From an uncultured Lachnospiraceae bacterium (lineage in GTDB: Bacteria; Bacillota; Clostridia; Lachnospirales; Lachnospiraceae), in contig CAJODN010000001.1 in the NCBI GenBank assembly GCA_905233695.1, positions 1-64,000 of the forward strand: a stretch of DNA of 64,000 nt. The letters are read 5' to 3'. A program made the position numbers and the translations under genes. This document shows, piece after piece, positions 48,892 to 58,545 of the stretch (the first letter of the stretch is position 1; every line of letters starts with the position of its first letter). The notes below the pieces were generated by a model that was not told the DNA's origin, ran no database searches, and saw only the letters and a program-made list of their open reading frames with translations.

Positions 48892-50269
48892 TTACATTAA
48901 CCTCGATTCTGAGAACTCTCCTTGTATTATCATCTATCTTGTAATGCTCGCTTATTCTGTGTCCTACGACGTACATTACATGACTGCCGTCGCATATAAG
49001 AAGAACCCTGTCCCGTTCCCTCTTCGGAATCTTCTCGTCAATCATATATCTGCTTACAGGCTTCTTCGATCCCTTATCGTTAATTACAATAAAGTCTCCT
49101 TCCATTCTGTTCCTTACAGAAAGCCCACTTTTAATTTTATCATAATCAAGCACTTTAGTATAGGTTTTTGGATTTGTTTCCACATTGAAATCATTCGAAA
49201 TGAGTTCAAGGCGGATTGTTGTGTTGTCGACTTCGATTTCTTGCCTGTCTCCCATCTTATTAAGTGTTGATTTAATATTTATCGGGCTTGTCACCCTGTC
49301 ATCTGCATGATTATTCGGGGCCTCCTCCCTTACCACCTTCACGCTGTCATAGTCGGCGTAGGCTTTCATTTTGTATGGTAAATGTGCTTCCCTGCCGCTA
49401 TCTCCCTTACATAAGTCAAGCACCGTATCCACGTGAGTACTCGTAATATCCTTGCTACTGCCGGCTGCCCGGCAGAGAAATGTGTGAATTACTGTCTTAA
49501 CAATTATTAATTCTTCATTTAATATACTGTTGTCAAGCCTATTTCCTGCTATATACTTGGCGTAGGCCTTTTCTGACTGCTTATCTATATAGTCTGCCGC
49601 CATATCCATGATTTCCGCTGTCTCCGAAAAATGCCGTATAGCGCGGTCGTTTATCTCAGTAAGAAGCGGTATTATATTATGCCTTATATTATTCCTTGTG
49701 TAATCGGCCTCTTTATTGGTGGAGTCCTCGCGATAGTTTATGTCATTAGCCTTAAGATACTCTGTAATCTCCCGTCTCTCACATTCAATGAGCGGCCGAA
49801 TATATGCTCCTCTCACCTTCTTAATTCCGGAAAGCCCCTCTATTCCGCTTCCTCTAACCAGATTAAAAATCATTGTCTCCGCGTTGTCGTTCATATGATG
49901 GGCAATTGCAATCTTACCATCATCAGCGTGCTTATCGAAGCACTCATATCTCAGGATTCTGGCCGCTTCTTCTAAGGAACATTTCTCCTTATCTGCAAAG
50001 GACGGCGCGTCCACCCGGTAAATGTGAAGGTTGATACCGTGCTTCTCACAGAGAGCCTTTACAAATTCCGCATCTTCAAGGCTCTCACCCTCTCTAATTC
50101 CATGCTCAACATGAATCGCCTCCAGATTAAATCCCATTTCATCCGAGAGATCACGAAGCACGAAAAAAAGGCACACCGAATCTGCGCCTCCCGATAGTGC
50201 AACGAAGACAGTGTCGCCTTCGCTTATCATATTGTATTTATTAATTGTGCCTCTAACCTTTGCAATCAT
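48884..50269 (-). CDS. tilS: tRNA(Ile)-lysidine synthase
   Basis: Changes C34 of tRNA-Ile(CAU) to lysidine, making it read AUA. The N-type ATP pyrophosphatase motif VALSGGADSVCLF is at about 25-37; IAHHMNDNAETMIFNLVRGS is the second signature. A C-terminal TilS domain follows (about 345-461: GLSVRNRMEGDFI, DEKIPKRERDRVLLI). Length 461 aa from ATG 50269. This ATG has no ribosome site, and a TATAAT lies 6 bp before it, so a leaderless message is possible. Alternative upstream starts have no better site. Confidence 0.93.
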   Translation of the reverse strand: MIAKVRGTINKYNMISEGDTVFVALSGGADSVCLFFVLRDLSDEMGFNLEAIHVEHGIREGESLEDAEFVKALCEKHGINLHIYRVDAPSFADKEKCSLEEAARILRYECFDKHADDGKIAIAHHMNDNAETMIFNLVRGSGIEGLSGIKKVRGAYIRPLIECERREITEYLKANDINYREDSTNKEADYTRNNIRHNIIPLLTEINDRAIRHFSETAEIMDMAADYIDKQSEKAYAKYIAGNRLDNSILNEELIIVKTVIHTFLCRAAGSSKDITSTHVDTVLDLCKGDSGREAHLPYKMKAYADYDSVKVVREEAPNNHADDRVTSPINIKSTLNKMGDRQEIEVDNTTIRLELISNDFNVETNPKTYTKVLDYDKIKSGLSVRNRMEGDFIVINDKGSKKPVSRYMIDEKIPKRERDRVLLICDGSHVMYVVGHRISEHYKIDDNTRRVLRIEVNVNG

Positions 50270-50275
50270 ACATAG

Positions 50276-50281
50276 ATTATA
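50276..50281 (-). promoter_or_regulatory. -10 box directly before the tilS start
   Basis: TATAAT with an extended TG on the minus strand, 6 bp before ATG at 50269; TTGGAA lies 19 bp upstream of it. The predicted RNA start falls at the start codon. Confidence 0.45.
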
Positions 50282-50350
50282 ACACATCTTCAAAACTAAG
50301 TTCCAAAAAATATAAGAAAAGCGCACCAAAACAAAGCCTTCGGTTCGCTC

Positions 50351-50641
50351 TTATTTTTCGCGATAGATAATCTCGTCCTCTTTAACAAGTCCAAGCTTAT
50401 TCTTGGCCGTGTTCTCAACATATTCAGATGTGCGTGTGTATTTTTCTTTGTCTTCCAGTTCTTGTGATATCTGCTCCTGCTCACGAAGCTCCGCCATCTT
50501 CTTCGCTTCCACTTCCTTTAAGTCTATATTCTTCTTAACAAGAATAATCATAGCGACGGTCATCACTACTACAAGAAACAGCACAATAATAACAAAAGAA
50601 ATTCGTCCATTTACAGCCCGCCTCTTCTTCGGTCTATTCAT
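50351..50641 (-). CDS. divIC: Septum formation initiator, DivIC/FtsL type
   Basis: 96-aa bitopic division protein. A short basic cytoplasmic head (RPKKRRAVNGR) is followed by one membrane helix (about 15-36) and an extracytoplasmic coiled coil (VEAKKMAELREQEQISQELE) ending in KNKLGLVKEDEIIY, the family's C-terminal motif. AAGGAGAG precedes ATG at 50641. Position between rqcP and tilS matches divIC in Bacillus. Confidence 0.88.
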   Translation of the reverse strand: MNRPKKRRAVNGRISFVIIVLFLVVVMTVAMIILVKKNIDLKEVEAKKMAELREQEQISQELEDKEKYTRTSEYVENTAKNKLGLVKEDEIIYREK

Positions 50642-50719
50642 GGTAGTTCTCTCCTTAAACAAAAATTGATGATTCTTTTATTCAAAGCTACACAATATCT
50701 TGTGTATTACACACCCTTG

Positions 50720-50752
50720 CAGGTACTATAAAGTGGCAACTTGCAGTACCTG
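50720..50752. repeat. Imperfect long hairpin between rqcP and divIC
   Basis: CAGGTACT and AGTACCTG enclose an inner AAGT-GGCA-ACTT stem; a second small stem ACACAA / TTGTGT lies at about 50690-50705. No U run follows, so it is not a plain terminator. It may be an RNA processing or regulatory site. Confidence 0.45.
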
Positions 50753-50807
50753 TCATCTTATATATCGACAGAATTTTGTAATACTTTAGTATAAATTTGA
50801 AAAAATT

Positions 50808-51050
50808 TTAATCAATATACTCAAAAAGCTCCTTGGCTTCCTCTTTTTTGGTAGTATCCCTTATATCTAAGACACGTACCTTCACCGCTTTGGTTCCAAA
50901 AGAGATTTCAAGGATGTCGCCCTCCTTCACCTTGGTTGAGGACTTGGCAACGCGCCCGTTAACCGTAACACGCCCCGCATCACAAGCCTCCTGCGCTATT
51001 GTCCTTCTTTTAATCAGTCTGCTTACTTTTAAGAATTTATCTAACCTCAT
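50808..51050 (-). CDS. rqcP: S4-domain RNA-binding protein RqcP (YabO)
   Basis: 80-aa protein with a single S4 domain: MRLDKFLKVSRLIKRRTIAQ and GRVTVNGRVAKSSTKVKEGD. In Bacillus RqcP works with RqcH in ribosome-associated quality control, adding alanine tails to stalled chains. The place between hup and divIC is the conserved one. The hup terminator separates it partly from hup. Confidence 0.9.
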   Translation of the reverse strand: MRLDKFLKVSRLIKRRTIAQEACDAGRVTVNGRVAKSSTKVKEGDILEISFGTKAVKVRVLDIRDTTKKEEAKELFEYID

Positions 51051-51062
51051 AGCTTTTCCCTT

Positions 51063-51092
51063 AAAAAAAGCCCAAGGTCTAAACCTTGGGCT
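51063..51092 (-). terminator. Terminator after hup
   Basis: AGCCCAAGGT / ACCTTGGGCT stem with a 4-nt loop and seven U on the minus strand, 26 bp after the hup stop. Confidence 0.9.
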
Positions 51093-51117
51093 ATAATCAT
51101 CATTTCAAAAACAATCC

Positions 51118-51390
51118 CTAGTTAACAGCATCCTTTAAAGCCTTACCAGCCTTGAACTTAGGTGCCTTAGAAGCCTTAATCTTCATCTCTTCACCTGTTC
51201 TGGGGTTTCTACCTGTACGAGCAGATCTCTTAGATACTTCGAATGTTCCGAATCCAACTAACTGAATCTTCTCACCCTTCTTAAGCTCTTCAGCAACAAC
51301 CTCTGTGAAAGCCTTAAGAGAAGCCTCTGCGTCCTTCTTAGATACACCTGCTTTATCAGCCATAGCTGCAACTAATTCTGTTTTGTTCAT
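51118..51390 (-). CDS. hup: DNA-binding protein HU
   Basis: 90-aa nucleoid protein that bends DNA as a dimer. MNKTELVAAMADKAGVSKKD begins the helical half; VGFGTFEVSKRSARTGRNP and the arm GRNPRTGEEMKIKASK are diagnostic. GAGGAGGAAG precedes the ATG, fitting high expression, as do the strong promoter and terminator. Confidence 0.96.
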   Translation of the reverse strand: MNKTELVAAMADKAGVSKKDAEASLKAFTEVVAEELKKGEKIQLVGFGTFEVSKRSARTGRNPRTGEEMKIKASKAPKFKAGKALKDAVN

Positions 51391-51458
51391 AATTTCTTCC
51401 TCCTCAGAATCTGATTTTTTCTAAAAATTTAGGTTCTTCCTAAACAATTACAAGTAAA

Positions 51459-51487
51459 TTTATAATGGTTTTACCGCCTTTTGTCAA
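51459..51487 (-). promoter_or_regulatory. hup promoter
   Basis: On the minus strand TTGACA (51487-51482), 17-bp spacer, TATAAA (51464-51459), about 70 bp before the start. Confidence 0.8.
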
Positions 51488-51605
51488 GTAAATATCACGA
51501 TTTTTCAATGTTTTTTTATTGTTTAATCGAATGTAACAATTTTTCACAATAATCTTTGTCAAAATATACTATTGAAAAGCATTTCCTTATACACAACCCA
51601 CCATA

Positions 51606-52778
51606 TTATGTCCCTGTCAGCGTACTTATCATATTGGACAAAGTAGACAAATAGTCGGTATCGCTGCTTGAAGAAGAGGAGCTCTTGGTGGAATTGGTGC
51701 TGTTAGTCGTATTCTTCGTAGTATTAGCCGTACTATTGCTGCTGCCGGAACTTGAGCCGTCGGACATATCGATGGCAATCTTGGCGCTTGGCGAATTAAC
51801 ATAGAGCATCTTATTCCAATCGTTATATCCGGGAGCAGTAACCTTGATACTATGCGCTCCGTACGGAACATTAACTTCCTCATTCACATTTACAGGGTTG
51901 CCGTCAAGGGTAATGCTAACACCTTGAGCGTTAGATACAAAGGTAAGCTTACATGTCTTCTGTCCGGCTGCTTGTATCCCGGATAGATCCACAACCGATA
52001 TCTCGCCCTTCGTAACATCCACCTTAACCGTTCCACCGAAGCCGTTACTTGCAACGGTAACATCATAGCTTCCCTCCGGAACTTCCACAATGAGGTCAGG
52101 CGTAATCTTCGCAAATACCTTCTGTCCGATCTGCACCATACTGCCCACGAAATTATCTGTGTTGACGAACTGAATATATCCGTGCCCCGTGGTGACGGCA
52201 AGAGAGAGAATCGTATCGTCCTTACCAACCACAGTAAGCGTATCGGTAGCACCCACCGCCTGGATGGATATTTGCTCATTGCCGGAATATACGCATATAT
52301 TATCCGTATATTTGTAATCTGCATTGCCTATGGTGAATTTGTGCTTTTCATTATCTATAGTGTAATTTCTAACGCCGGTCTGAGTCCAGGTCTTATCGGA
52401 CATCTTGATGTAGCTTAGAGCATTAGACTTAAGTTTATCTCCGAGGACAACAGCCGTTCCGGGTGTAAAGTTAAGGGAACTGCTTTCATTACCGTATTTA
52501 TCAAGGAACTGCGTTGCAAGGGAGTATTTATACCGTAGCACACGATTTGCTACCGTATTATACAAGGTAACGGTTTCCTCAAGCATGTTAAGCTCTTGTA
52601 TAATGCATATGTTCCTATCTACTTTGTCATCATCTTCTGTGCTGTTCTTAGATGTGGGAAGGGGTTTTGACTTGGCGAAATGTGCTTCCTTTTCATTACA
52701 TCCGCTTAGCACCGTAACTCCCATAACAAGAACAAGCATGACAAGTATTATTTTCTTTAATGTAGAATTAATTTTCAT
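51606..52778 (-). CDS. Secreted lipoprotein with PEGA-like domains
   Basis: 390 aa from ATG 52778. A lipoprotein signal has lipobox LSGC at about residue 25. A central region of unassigned beta structure (about 60-220) follows. Two PEGA-like beta modules come next: EVPEGSYDVTVASNGFGG and VNVPYGAHSIKVTAPGYNDW. The tail is Ser/Thr/Asn-rich (SSSGSSNSTANTTKNTTNST), a likely wall-spanning spacer. GGAG lies 7 nt before the ATG. The start overlaps the end of cca by 11 bp, so they are coupled although function is unrelated. Role unknown. Confidence 0.75.
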   Translation of the reverse strand: MKINSTLKKIILVMLVLVMGVTVLSGCNEKEAHFAKSKPLPTSKNSTEDDDKVDRNICIIQELNMLEETVTLYNTVANRVLRYKYSLATQFLDKYGNESSSLNFTPGTAVVLGDKLKSNALSYIKMSDKTWTQTGVRNYTIDNEKHKFTIGNADYKYTDNICVYSGNEQISIQAVGATDTLTVVGKDDTILSLAVTTGHGYIQFVNTDNFVGSMVQIGQKVFAKITPDLIVEVPEGSYDVTVASNGFGGTVKVDVTKGEISVVDLSGIQAAGQKTCKLTFVSNAQGVSITLDGNPVNVNEEVNVPYGAHSIKVTAPGYNDWNKMLYVNSPSAKIAIDMSDGSSSGSSNSTANTTKNTTNSTNSTKSSSSSSSDTDYLSTLSNMISTLTGT

Positions 52779-54123
52779 CATTATTCTCCATATTACCTGC
52801 AATCTCTTTTGCTTTATCACGAAGATACTCTTCCGTGTTATGCGAAGGCTCATCTATTACATCATTTAAGAGTTCCTTCAATGTGGCTCCGATAACGGGG
52901 CCTTCCTTAATCCCCATATCCATAAGGATTCTTCCGCTAATCTTAAGATCCGCTATTGTAAGCGCCGATTTCTCTTCTATAATCTCATTGTATATAGCCT
53001 CATATTCATCTATATACTTAAGCTTCTCTTCCCTGTTATATGTGGATTGGGCCATTGTGTCCGCTCTATTTATCGTGAAAATGTCAGGATATGCGTCAAT
53101 TCCTATCTTGGCAATGGTTCTCCTAACGGATTTCTTCTTAAGAACCGGTCGTTCGTCGTGATATCTTACAAGCTTAACTACCTTCTTTCTCGTATTATTG
53201 TCAAGCTTAAGTCGCCGAAGAACCTGATTCGCAATCTCCGCACTGACAGCAGGGTGATTATAGAAATGGTGATAGCCGTCCTCCCCAAGCGTCTTGCAAT
53301 CGGGCTTACCGCTGTCGTGAAGAAGCATGGTAAGACGATAGACTCTGTCGGAAGGCACATTTCCCATTGAGACAACAGTATGCTCTCCCACGCTGTACAT
53401 ATGGTGCTTACTGTTCTGCTCACACTCCATCATCTTGTCGAATTCGGGCAGAATATATTTTGTTAATCCCAGATTATATAAATCCGTTATCTTTTGAGGA
53501 TTACTTGATTCTATAAGCTTAAGAAGCTCATCCCTTATTCTTTCGGCGCTTATGTTCTGTATTGTAGGTGCAAGCTCTATTATGGCTTCCTTCGTTGACT
53601 CTTCTATAGAAAAACCCAGCTGCGCTGAGAAGCGAACCGCCCTAAGCATACGAAGGGCATCCTCCGAGAAACGCTCCTTCGCGCTTCCCACCGTTCTTAT
53701 AATACCTTCCTCTAAGTCCTTCGCTCCATCGAATTCATCTATCAGCCCGTCGCTATCATTATATGCCATAGCATTGACGGTAAAGTCACGTCTCTTAAGG
53801 TCTTCCGTAAGATTCCTTGTAAATGTTACATCCTTAGGATGCCTGCTATCCTCATACTCCCCGTCGATTCTATAGGTAGTAACCTCATATCCCGATCCTC
53901 CCATTAGAACAGTGACGGTTCCGTGCTGAATTCCTGTATCCACAGTTTTATTAAATATACTTTTAATTTCAAGGGGAAGCGCGTCTGTTGTAACATCCCA
54001 GTCCTTCGGAACACGCCCTAATACTGCATCACGGACAGCGCCGCCCACAGCGTAGGCTTCGTGTCCGTGCTCATTTAATAATTTAATAATTGTCTGTACC
54101 GCTTTCGGTAATTTAATTTTCAT
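52768..54123 (-). CDS. cca: CCA tRNA nucleotidyltransferase with HD domain
   Basis: Adds or repairs the 3' CCA of tRNAs. Class II head domain: YAVGGAVRDAVLGRVPKDWD with metal Asp residues in DWDVT, RRDFTVNAMAY, and SEDALRMLRAVRFSAQLGF in the neck. The C-terminal half has an HD domain (LTMLLHDSGKPDC, YNHPAVSAEIA, VKLVRYHDERP). Length 451 aa. It lies between proS and the PEGA lipoprotein gene; 14 bp after proS. Confidence 0.92.
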   Translation of the reverse strand: MKIKLPKAVQTIIKLLNEHGHEAYAVGGAVRDAVLGRVPKDWDVTTDALPLEIKSIFNKTVDTGIQHGTVTVLMGGSGYEVTTYRIDGEYEDSRHPKDVTFTRNLTEDLKRRDFTVNAMAYNDSDGLIDEFDGAKDLEEGIIRTVGSAKERFSEDALRMLRAVRFSAQLGFSIEESTKEAIIELAPTIQNISAERIRDELLKLIESSNPQKITDLYNLGLTKYILPEFDKMMECEQNSKHHMYSVGEHTVVSMGNVPSDRVYRLTMLLHDSGKPDCKTLGEDGYHHFYNHPAVSAEIANQVLRRLKLDNNTRKKVVKLVRYHDERPVLKKKSVRRTIAKIGIDAYPDIFTINRADTMAQSTYNREEKLKYIDEYEAIYNEIIEEKSALTIADLKISGRILMDMGIKEGPVIGATLKELLNDVIDEPSHNTEEYLRDKAKEIAGNMENNDEN

Positions 54124-54137
54124 TTAATATATCTCAC

Positions 54138-55574
54138 TTAGTAAGCCTTGCCCCAATAGACCAATCTTTTCGCCGGCTTACCACAGCATACACAAGTTGG
54201 TGCAATCTCTTCCTGCTCAAAGGGAATACATCTGCTTGTAGCCGTTGTCTCTTCCTTAATCTTCTCTTCGCATTCCACGTTACCGCACCACATACCCTTG
54301 ATAAATCCGGGATTTCTGTTAATCTTCTCCACGAATTCCCCGTAGCTAACCGCAGTGTCGATATGAGAATCAAGGTATTCCTTGGCTCTGTCATACATAT
54401 CCGACTGCATAGTCGTCATAATCTTATTAACGGTCTCTGTAATCGCATCTAATGAGCACTCCGTCTTCTCACGAGTGTCGCGACGAACGATAACACATTT
54501 TCCATTCTCTATATCACGAGGACCAATCTCGATTCTAAGGGAGATACCGCGCATCTCGGCCTCCGAGAACTTCCATCCCGGCGACTTGTCTGAATCATCC
54601 ACCTTAACTCTTATTCCGGCAGACTTAAGCTCCTCATATATCTCAGACGCTTTCTCAAGCACTCCTTCCTTCTTCTGTTGAATAGGAATTACGCACACCT
54701 GTGTGGGTGCTATCATCGGAGGAAGACATAGTCCCGCATCGTCGCCGTGAACCATGATTATGGCTCCGATTAATCTTGTAGATACGCCCCATGATGTCTG
54801 GAAAGCATACTGCAATTTATTGTTTTTATCCGTATATTGTATGTCAAATGCTTTAGCAAAGCCATCTCCGAAATTGTGGCTTGTACCCGACTGAAGCGCT
54901 TTACCGTCCGGCATAAGAGCTTCCATCGTATATGTAGACTCGGCTCCGGCGAATTTCTCCTTATCGGTCTTCTTACCCTTAACCATGGGAATTGCCAGGA
55001 TTTCCTTCGCAAAATTAACATACACATCCAGCATCTTAAGTGTACGCTCCTCAGCGTCCTCGTAAGTCGCATGAACGGTATGACCTTCCTGCCATAGGAA
55101 TTCGGAAGAACGAAGGAAAGGTCTCGTAGTCTTCTCCCATCTTACAACGGAACACCACTGGTTATAGCATTTCGGAAGATCCCTGTAAGAATGTACAATG
55201 TCCTTATAGAGATCGCAGAAAAGTGTCTCTGATGTAGGTCTTACACATAGTCTTTCCTGTAACTTTTCTTCTCCGCCATGGGTAACCCATGCAACCTCGG
55301 GAGCGAAGCCTTCCACGTGATCCTTCTCACGCTCTAAGAGGCTCTCGGGAATAAAGAGCGGCATGTACACATTTTCCACGCCGGTCTCCTTGAATCTTCT
55401 GTCAAGCTCCCTCTGTATATTCTCCCAGATGGCATATCCGCCGGGCTTAAGAATCATGCAACCCTTAACGGAAGAATAGCTCATAAGCTCAGCCTTCTTC
55501 ACAACATCGGTATACCACTGTGTATAGTCTTCTTCTCTTGATGTTATTTCTTCAACAAATTTCTTATCTGCCAT
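54138..55574 (-). CDS. proS: Prolyl-tRNA synthetase, archaeal/eukaryotic-like type
   Basis: Class II synthetase, 478 aa. It is the short ProS type without the bacterial editing insertion and with a C-terminal zinc-like domain ([25 protein letters not shown]) ending in Tyr (YWGKAY), as in archaeal enzymes. Motif 2 is [38 protein letters not shown] and [17 protein letters not shown] are catalytic. This type is found in many Clostridia. No T-box was seen in the 120 bp upstream. Confidence 0.94.
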   Translation of the reverse strand: MADKKFVEEITSREEDYTQWYTDVVKKAELMSYSSVKGCMILKPGGYAIWENIQRELDRRFKETGVENVYMPLFIPESLLEREKDHVEGFAPEVAWVTHGGEEKLQERLCVRPTSETLFCDLYKDIVHSYRDLPKCYNQWCSVVRWEKTTRPFLRSSEFLWQEGHTVHATYEDAEERTLKMLDVYVNFAKEILAIPMVKGKKTDKEKFAGAESTYTMEALMPDGKALQSGTSHNFGDGFAKAFDIQYTDKNNKLQYAFQTSWGVSTRLIGAIIMVHGDDAGLCLPPMIAPTQVCVIPIQQKKEGVLEKASEIYEELKSAGIRVKVDDSDKSPGWKFSEAEMRGISLRIEIGPRDIENGKCVIVRRDTREKTECSLDAITETVNKIMTTMQSDMYDRAKEYLDSHIDTAVSYGEFVEKINRNPGFIKGMWCGNVECEEKIKEETTATSRCIPFEQEEIAPTCVCCGKPAKRLVYWGKAY

Positions 55575-55694
55575 TGGTTACTCCTCATTTTTGTCATTTT
55601 ATTCCCATAATTCCGGTTCCGGAAAATGTATAAACCGCGTATATCATACCATTTCCGCTGTCTTAACGCAAGATTAACCGGTGGTTACACCGGA

Positions 55695-56753
55695 CTACCT
55701 GTACATTCGCCTTGCCACATCCACCGCCACGTATGAATACACATTTTCATCAATATCATTGTCGCGACCGTCAGCCACCATATTGTTAAGCTTAGTAAGA
55801 TATAAAACAATCTCGTCGTAATCGCGAATCCTGTCTATTGTACTCTGAAGTCCAACCTCTTCTTCTAACGAAGAAATCGCAATTGCCTCCATACATATGT
55901 GAAGCTCCCCCGTTATATCCGAAGCCTCCATCATCATGTCGGGGCGCTTTTTCTTCTCCTCTAAGAAATATTCTTTGGCGCCGGCTGTATCGCCATCCCT
56001 AAAATACTGTCTGAGCCCTTCTCTCACTGCCTTAATCTCAATCTTTTCCCCGACGATTCCAACCTTTAATTCCTCGGCATTAATACTGTTATGTCGTACA
56101 TAGAGATACCATAAGAACTCAGATATGAAGCCGAATATCCGCCTATGATATGAATCCTCTTCCTCTATCACAATACGGGATTCAAGCTCGAAGAGAATGT
56201 CGAATAACCAAGCCGCATACTCGTCGAAGAGCTGTTTCTTGCATATCATTATATTCCCGAAATACGTATGCTTATCATTTACAAGCCTGTCATAATCGGG
56301 AAGATATTCCGGGTAAATGTCACTTATTACCTTCCGTGTCTCGTCAAGATAATATGGCTTATGATTCTCCCCGAATCCGTAATAATACGTAAAATTAAGC
56401 TTAAGACACTTACTTGTTATAACATCATAATCCTTAAGAATCGACAGAATCTCGCTCTTCGAAAGGATGTTGTCCGAAGAATTCACAAGATACCGCCTGT
56501 AGTGACATGTCCCTACAATATCAGCATCCGTCACGTTCTTGTACACCCAGTAAAGCCCCGTAAGCTCGCTGTAATAGCAATTCTTAGAGGAAATGTTGTC
56601 CCCTGCATCGTCTCTTAAGTAGCCGAATGTATCTTCTTTCCCTTCGGCTCCCACGAAGAGAGGCTTATAAATGTCATATTCCTCCACATTCTCCGGCTGT
56701 CCGATGTCGAATCTTTTATGGGTAAATGCGAAAATCTGAACTTTACTATCCAT
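55695..56753 (-). CDS. DUF4422-family glycosyltransferase-like protein
   Basis: 352 aa, cytoplasmic. The N-terminal 225 residues match DUF4422 (capsule/exopolysaccharide type): YKPLFVGAEGK, ELTGLYWVYKN, ADIVGTCHYRRYL and LVNDKHTYFGNIMICKK, as seen for galactopyranose or other sugar transferases. The remaining 125 residues are helical with TPR-like character (GLRQYFRDGDTAGAKEYFLE). It begins 3 bp after the response regulator stop, so it is probably co-transcribed with the two-component genes. The substrate is unknown. Confidence 0.78.
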   Translation of the reverse strand: MDSKVQIFAFTHKRFDIGQPENVEEYDIYKPLFVGAEGKEDTFGYLRDDAGDNISSKNCYYSELTGLYWVYKNVTDADIVGTCHYRRYLVNSSDNILSKSEILSILKDYDVITSKCLKLNFTYYYGFGENHKPYYLDETRKVISDIYPEYLPDYDRLVNDKHTYFGNIMICKKQLFDEYAAWLFDILFELESRIVIEEEDSYHRRIFGFISEFLWYLYVRHNSINAEELKVGIVGEKIEIKAVREGLRQYFRDGDTAGAKEYFLEEKKKRPDMMMEASDITGELHICMEAIAISSLEEEVGLQSTIDRIRDYDEIVLYLTKLNNMVADGRDNDIDENVYSYVAVDVARRMYR

Positions 56754-56756
56754 AGC

Positions 56757-57449
56757 TTATACCCTGAATCTGTAGCCGATGCCCCATATCGTCTCTATAT
56801 ACTGCGGATCCGACGGCTCTATCTCTATCTTCTCTCTAATCTTCTTAATATGAACGGTCACGGTATTGACCTCTCCGCAAGATTCCTGTCCCCAGATCTT
56901 CTCGAATAGTTCCTCCTTAGGAATTACCTTGTTGGGATTCTTAACCAGATACAAAAGCACGTCGAATTCCTTGAATGACAGCTGAACATCCTCTCCGTTA
57001 ACCGTCACTATTCTACTGCTTTCGTCGAGCTTAAGTCCTCGAATCTCTATAACATTTCTGTTGTTCGGGGCATTGGAGCCGATGAGACGCTCGAACCTGG
57101 AAAGATGTGCTTTAACTCTCGCCACAAGCTCTCCCGGAGAAAAGGGCTTCGTTATATAGTCGTCGGCCCCCATTCCGAGACCTCTGATCTTATCAATATC
57201 TTCCTTCTTGGCAGACACCAGAAGTATAGGTGTATTCTTAACCTTTCTAACTTCGCTACATACAGTAAATCCGTCAATATCCGGTAACATTATATCCAGA
57301 ATTAATAAATCAAAATTCTCATGCAAGGCTCTGTTCAGCCCCGCTTTACCGTTATTCTCTATTACAACGCTAAAATTATCAACTTCCAGATAATCTTTTT
57401 CAAGCTCTGCTATAGCTTCATCATCTTCTATGATAAGTATTCTCTGCAT
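56757..57449 (-). CDS. Two-component response regulator, OmpR family
   Basis: 230 aa. Receiver domain with IIEDDEAIAELEKDY, phospho-acceptor Asp in LLILDIMLPDIDGF, Thr/Ser in ILLVSAKKEDIDK and Lys in YITKPFSPGELVARV. Winged-helix domain: VQLSFKEFDVLLYLVKNPNK and VTVHIKKIREKIE and YIETIWGIGYRFRV. It overlaps the kinase gene by 29 bp and is its evident partner. Targets are unknown. Confidence 0.93.
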   Translation of the reverse strand: MQRILIIEDDEAIAELEKDYLEVDNFSVVIENNGKAGLNRALHENFDLLILDIMLPDIDGFTVCSEVRKVKNTPILLVSAKKEDIDKIRGLGMGADDYITKPFSPGELVARVKAHLSRFERLIGSNAPNNRNVIEIRGLKLDESSRIVTVNGEDVQLSFKEFDVLLYLVKNPNKVIPKEELFEKIWGQESCGEVNTVTVHIKKIREKIEIEPSDPQYIETIWGIGYRFRV

Positions 57450-58542
57450 ATGCCACCTTCCTGTATTTCTTAAGCGTAAAGCTCATCTTCGTTCCTACTC
57501 CTTCAGTGCTTGACACCCATATTGAACCGCCGTGGTCTTCTACAATTCTCTTAACGATGGACAGGCCTATTCCGCTGCCTCCCTCATTTGTATTTCTCGA
57601 TTGATCTCCCCTGTATGTACGCTTGAATACATACGGCAAATCCTCTTCCTTTATTCCCATACCGTTATCGTTAATATCAACCTGCACTGCATCTCCCGTA
57701 TCATATATGGAAAATGCAATTATTAAATCCTGATTTCCTTTATATTTTACAGAATTATTGACGATATTATTGACTACTCTTGCAAGCTGCTCCGGATCGG
57801 CTACACAGATAACGTTGCCATCCGTATAGTCATTATACTCTAATTCCACATTTTTATGGGATAAATCCATCGATAAATCGCATGTACAATCCTGAAAATA
57901 ATCAGAAATGTTAATTTTTTGAAAATTGTACGGAATTCTCTTAGAATCAAGATTACAATAAAGCGTTAGCTCATTGATAAGATTATCCATCTCAATTGCC
58001 TTGTTATGGATAGTTCTGACGTAATCCTCTTGTTTCTTGGGACTCTTGGCAACACCGTCAAGAAGCCCTTCTGAATACCCCTTTATTGCAGTAATCGGGG
58101 TCTTAAGATCATGGGCGATATTGGAGATAAGCATCCTCTGCTCAGCCTCGTCTTCTAATTTCTCCTCGGCATTAGTCTTAAGACGAACTCTCATCTCTTC
58201 AAATGTATTACACAGCTCCGACAGCTCATCCGCGCCACCACTCTCGATTGTAAAGTCAAGGTCGCCTTCCTTGATACAATCGGCAGCCTTCGTAAGCTTC
58301 CTTATCTGAGGCACAAGTCCTCTGTATATCCACAGAATAAGTATTGTTGCAGTAAGTATAAGAATAAGCGCACCGGACACAATCGTATCCACCGACAGTC
58401 CGCTGAGATTCTCCTTGAAGCTCATTATCCTTGCATTGGTTGAGTCGGAGAATATCAGCAGAATATAGGCGGTAAATACCGTTACCATCGGTATAAATAT
58501 TATTATACAAAAAGCAAGTGCCAGTCTTGTTCTAATCTTCAT
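57421..58542 (-). CDS. Sensor histidine kinase
   Basis: 373 aa. Two membrane helices (about 8-32 and 53-71) with a very short extracellular loop, then HAMP (72-125). The phospho-acceptor H box is ISNIAHDLKTPITAIKGYSE (His about 143). ATPase boxes: N box VVNNIVNNSVKYKG, G1 INDNGMGI, F box YVFKRTYRGDQSR, G2 GGSGIGLSIVKRIVEDHGG. The small loop suggests sensing inside the membrane, as with envelope-stress kinases. It lies 4 bp after metK. Confidence 0.92.
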   Translation of the reverse strand: MKIRTRLALAFCIIIFIPMVTVFTAYILLIFSDSTNARIMSFKENLSGLSVDTIVSGALILILTATILILWIYRGLVPQIRKLTKAADCIKEGDLDFTIESGGADELSELCNTFEEMRVRLKTNAEEKLEDEAEQRMLISNIAHDLKTPITAIKGYSEGLLDGVAKSPKKQEDYVRTIHNKAIEMDNLINELTLYCNLDSKRIPYNFQKINISDYFQDCTCDLSMDLSHKNVELEYNDYTDGNVICVADPEQLARVVNNIVNNSVKYKGNQDLIIAFSIYDTGDAVQVDINDNGMGIKEEDLPYVFKRTYRGDQSRNTNEGGSGIGLSIVKRIVEDHGGSIWVSSTEGVGTKMSFTLKKYRKVAYAENTYHRR

Positions 58543-58545
58543 ATA

